Assembly (NCBI GenBank): GCA_000702085.1
Contig: JNKP01000007.1
Coordinates: 62,001 to 126,000 of the forward strand
From: Lachnospiraceae bacterium P6A3
Lineage (GTDB): Bacteria > Bacillota > Clostridia > Lachnospirales > Lachnospiraceae
Length of the DNA: 64,000 nucleotides
Reading direction: 5' to 3'
Every line of letters starts with the position of its first letter. The first letter of the stretch is position 1. The position numbers and the translations under genes are program-made. Shown in pieces: positions 62,999 to 64,000 of this stretch. The notes under the pieces are model-generated. The model made no database searches. It saw only the letters and a list, made by a program, of their open reading frames with translations, and was not told the origin of the DNA.

Positions 62999-63080
62999 TT
63001 CCTGTCCTCCTCATATTTAATAATATGTGTTATAAAACGCGTATTTTCAATACTTTTGGAATACTTTCTATTTAAATACC

Positions 63081-64000
63081 TTATGCTATCGAATTGCCGG
63101 TATAGAGAGTATAATATCTTCCCTTGAGGTTTATCAGCTCGTCGTGGGTTCCTCTTTCTACAATCCTTCCCTGTTCCATTACCATTATGCAATCCGCATT
63201 TTTGACGGTGGAGAGTCTGTGGGCGATGACAAAGGAAGTTCTTCCGTTCATCAGTTTATCCATTCCCTCCTGAACGATTCTCTCGGTTCTGGTATCAATG
63301 GAGCTGGTTGCTTCGTCGAGGATGAGTACGGGGGGATCGGCGATGGCTGCTCTTGCTATAGCGAGAAGCTGACGCTGTCCCTGAGAGAGGTTGGCACCGT
63401 TTCCGGTGAGCATTGTGTCGTATCCGTCGGGGAGCTTGCTGATGAATTCATCCGCATTTGCAAGCTTTGCGGCTGCCACTACCTCTTCATCGGTTGCATT
63501 GAGCTTTCCAAAACGGATGTTATCTGCAATGGTTCCGGTGAAAAGACAGGTTTCCTGAAGTACCATTCCCAGCGATCTTCTCAGATCCGCTTTTGCAATC
63601 TTATTAACATTGATGCCGTCGTATCTGATCTTACCGTCCTGGATATCGTAGAAGCGGTTGATCAGGTTGGTGATGGTGGTCTTACCTGCACCGGTGGAGC
63701 CTACGAAGGCAATCTTCTGACCGGGCTTAGCCTCCAGTTTAATATCGTGGAGCACCATCTTTTCATCAGTATACCCGAAGTCCACACCGTCAAATACCAC
63801 ATTTCCCTCAAGAGGTTTGTAGTCCGTGGTGCCCTCTGCCTTGTGATAATGTTTCCATGCCCAGAGTCCGGTATGTTCAGCGGTCTCTTCAAGCTGTCCT
63901 CCGAAGCCCTTCTTGGCATTTACGAGGGTTACATATCCTTCGTCCACTTCGGGCTGTTCGTCCATAAGAGCGAAGATTCTCTCTGCGCCCGCAAGAGCCA
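63081..64000 (-). CDS. ABC exporter, ATP-binding part (5' end outside window)
   Basis: C-terminal part of a fused permease-ATPase exporter; the frame stays open to the window edge (LAGAERIFALMDEQPE), so the membrane domain lies beyond it. The ATPase has Walker A GSTGAGKTT, the signature NLSQGQRQ, and Walker B VLILDEATSSID with the H-loop AHRLS. The type is MsbA/LmrA-like, probably one half of a heterodimer. Substrate unknown. Confidence 0.93.
   Translation of the reverse strand, partial: ALAGAERIFALMDEQPEVDEGYVTLVNAKKGFGGQLEETAEHTGLWAWKHYHKAEGTTDYKPLEGNVVFDGVDFGYTDEKMVLHDIKLEAKPGQKIAFVGSTGAGKTTITNLINRFYDIQDGKIRYDGINVNKIAKADLRRSLGMVLQETCLFTGTIADNIRFGKLNATDEEVVAAAKLANADEFISKLPDGYDTMLTGNGANLSQGQRQLLAIARAAIADPPVLILDEATSSIDTRTERIVQEGMDKLMNGRTSFVIAHRLSTVKNADCIMVMEQGRIVERGTHDELINLKGRYYTLYTGNSIA

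Overview
The window reads as a chromosomal segment of a low-to-mid GC Firmicute, most likely a Lachnospiraceae-type gut or rumen Clostridium relative. Reasons: AddAB rather than RecBCD, DapL-type lysine synthesis, a split purine end-pathway (PurO-like IMP cyclohydrolase plus stand-alone AICAR transformylase), a Gram-positive Tad pilus locus, AGGAGG ribosome binding sites, extended -10 promoters of the form TGnTAAAAT, and a family-typical set of zinc-ribbon membrane proteins. No rRNA, tRNA, CRISPR array, phage or intact insertion sequence was seen.

Layout. 1-1800: end of an EamA transporter, a visibly AT-richer pair (an AAC(6')-Ie-like acetyltransferase and an ATC-hydrolase-like protein). 1900-11520: addB-addA and two membrane-anchored proteins (a phosphodiester glycosidase and an unknown). 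11650-13520: a highly expressed L-fucose isomerase-family enzyme and a TSCPD protein, followed by a REP-like palindrome. 13670-15440: a chemoreceptor and a second palindrome. 15438-20228: potABCD polyamine importer behind a structured leader RNA. 20200-20325 (-): a 41-residue membrane peptide gene. 20526-25870: a Tad pilus operon (tadA, tadB, tadC, Flp-like pilin, two pseudopilin-like proteins, cpaB, prepilin peptidase). 25854-28548 (-): CPBP protease, GntR/YtrA regulator and DUF5808 membrane protein with a clear operator. 28820-34457: glycosyltransferase, hisC, small multidrug exporter family protein, methyltransferase, hslO, dapL. 34578-40487: a 1622-residue exported protein with tandem ALK-like glycine-rich domains and an exported propeller-like protein. 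40547-51206: a divergent cluster of zinc-ribbon or Q/A-rich single-span membrane proteins, a metallophosphoesterase and an ABC-2 exporter. 51255-59218: guaB, a GGDEF-EAL regulator, PurO-like enzyme, AICAR transformylase, glnS. 59263-64000: DUF2225 protein, a small single-span protein, a long AT-rich gap with DnaA-box-like sites, a HerA-like ATPase and a partial ABC exporter.

How the parts work together: the purine block (guaB, purO-like, AICARFT) lies around a c-di-GMP enzyme; the pot operon appears to be controlled at its leader; the Tad operon encodes an envelope fibre and is preceded by a hairpin that could attenuate it; the 40-51 kb cluster, with palindromes over its divergent promoters, looks like one regulated envelope system of unknown purpose and is the best candidate for something undescribed.
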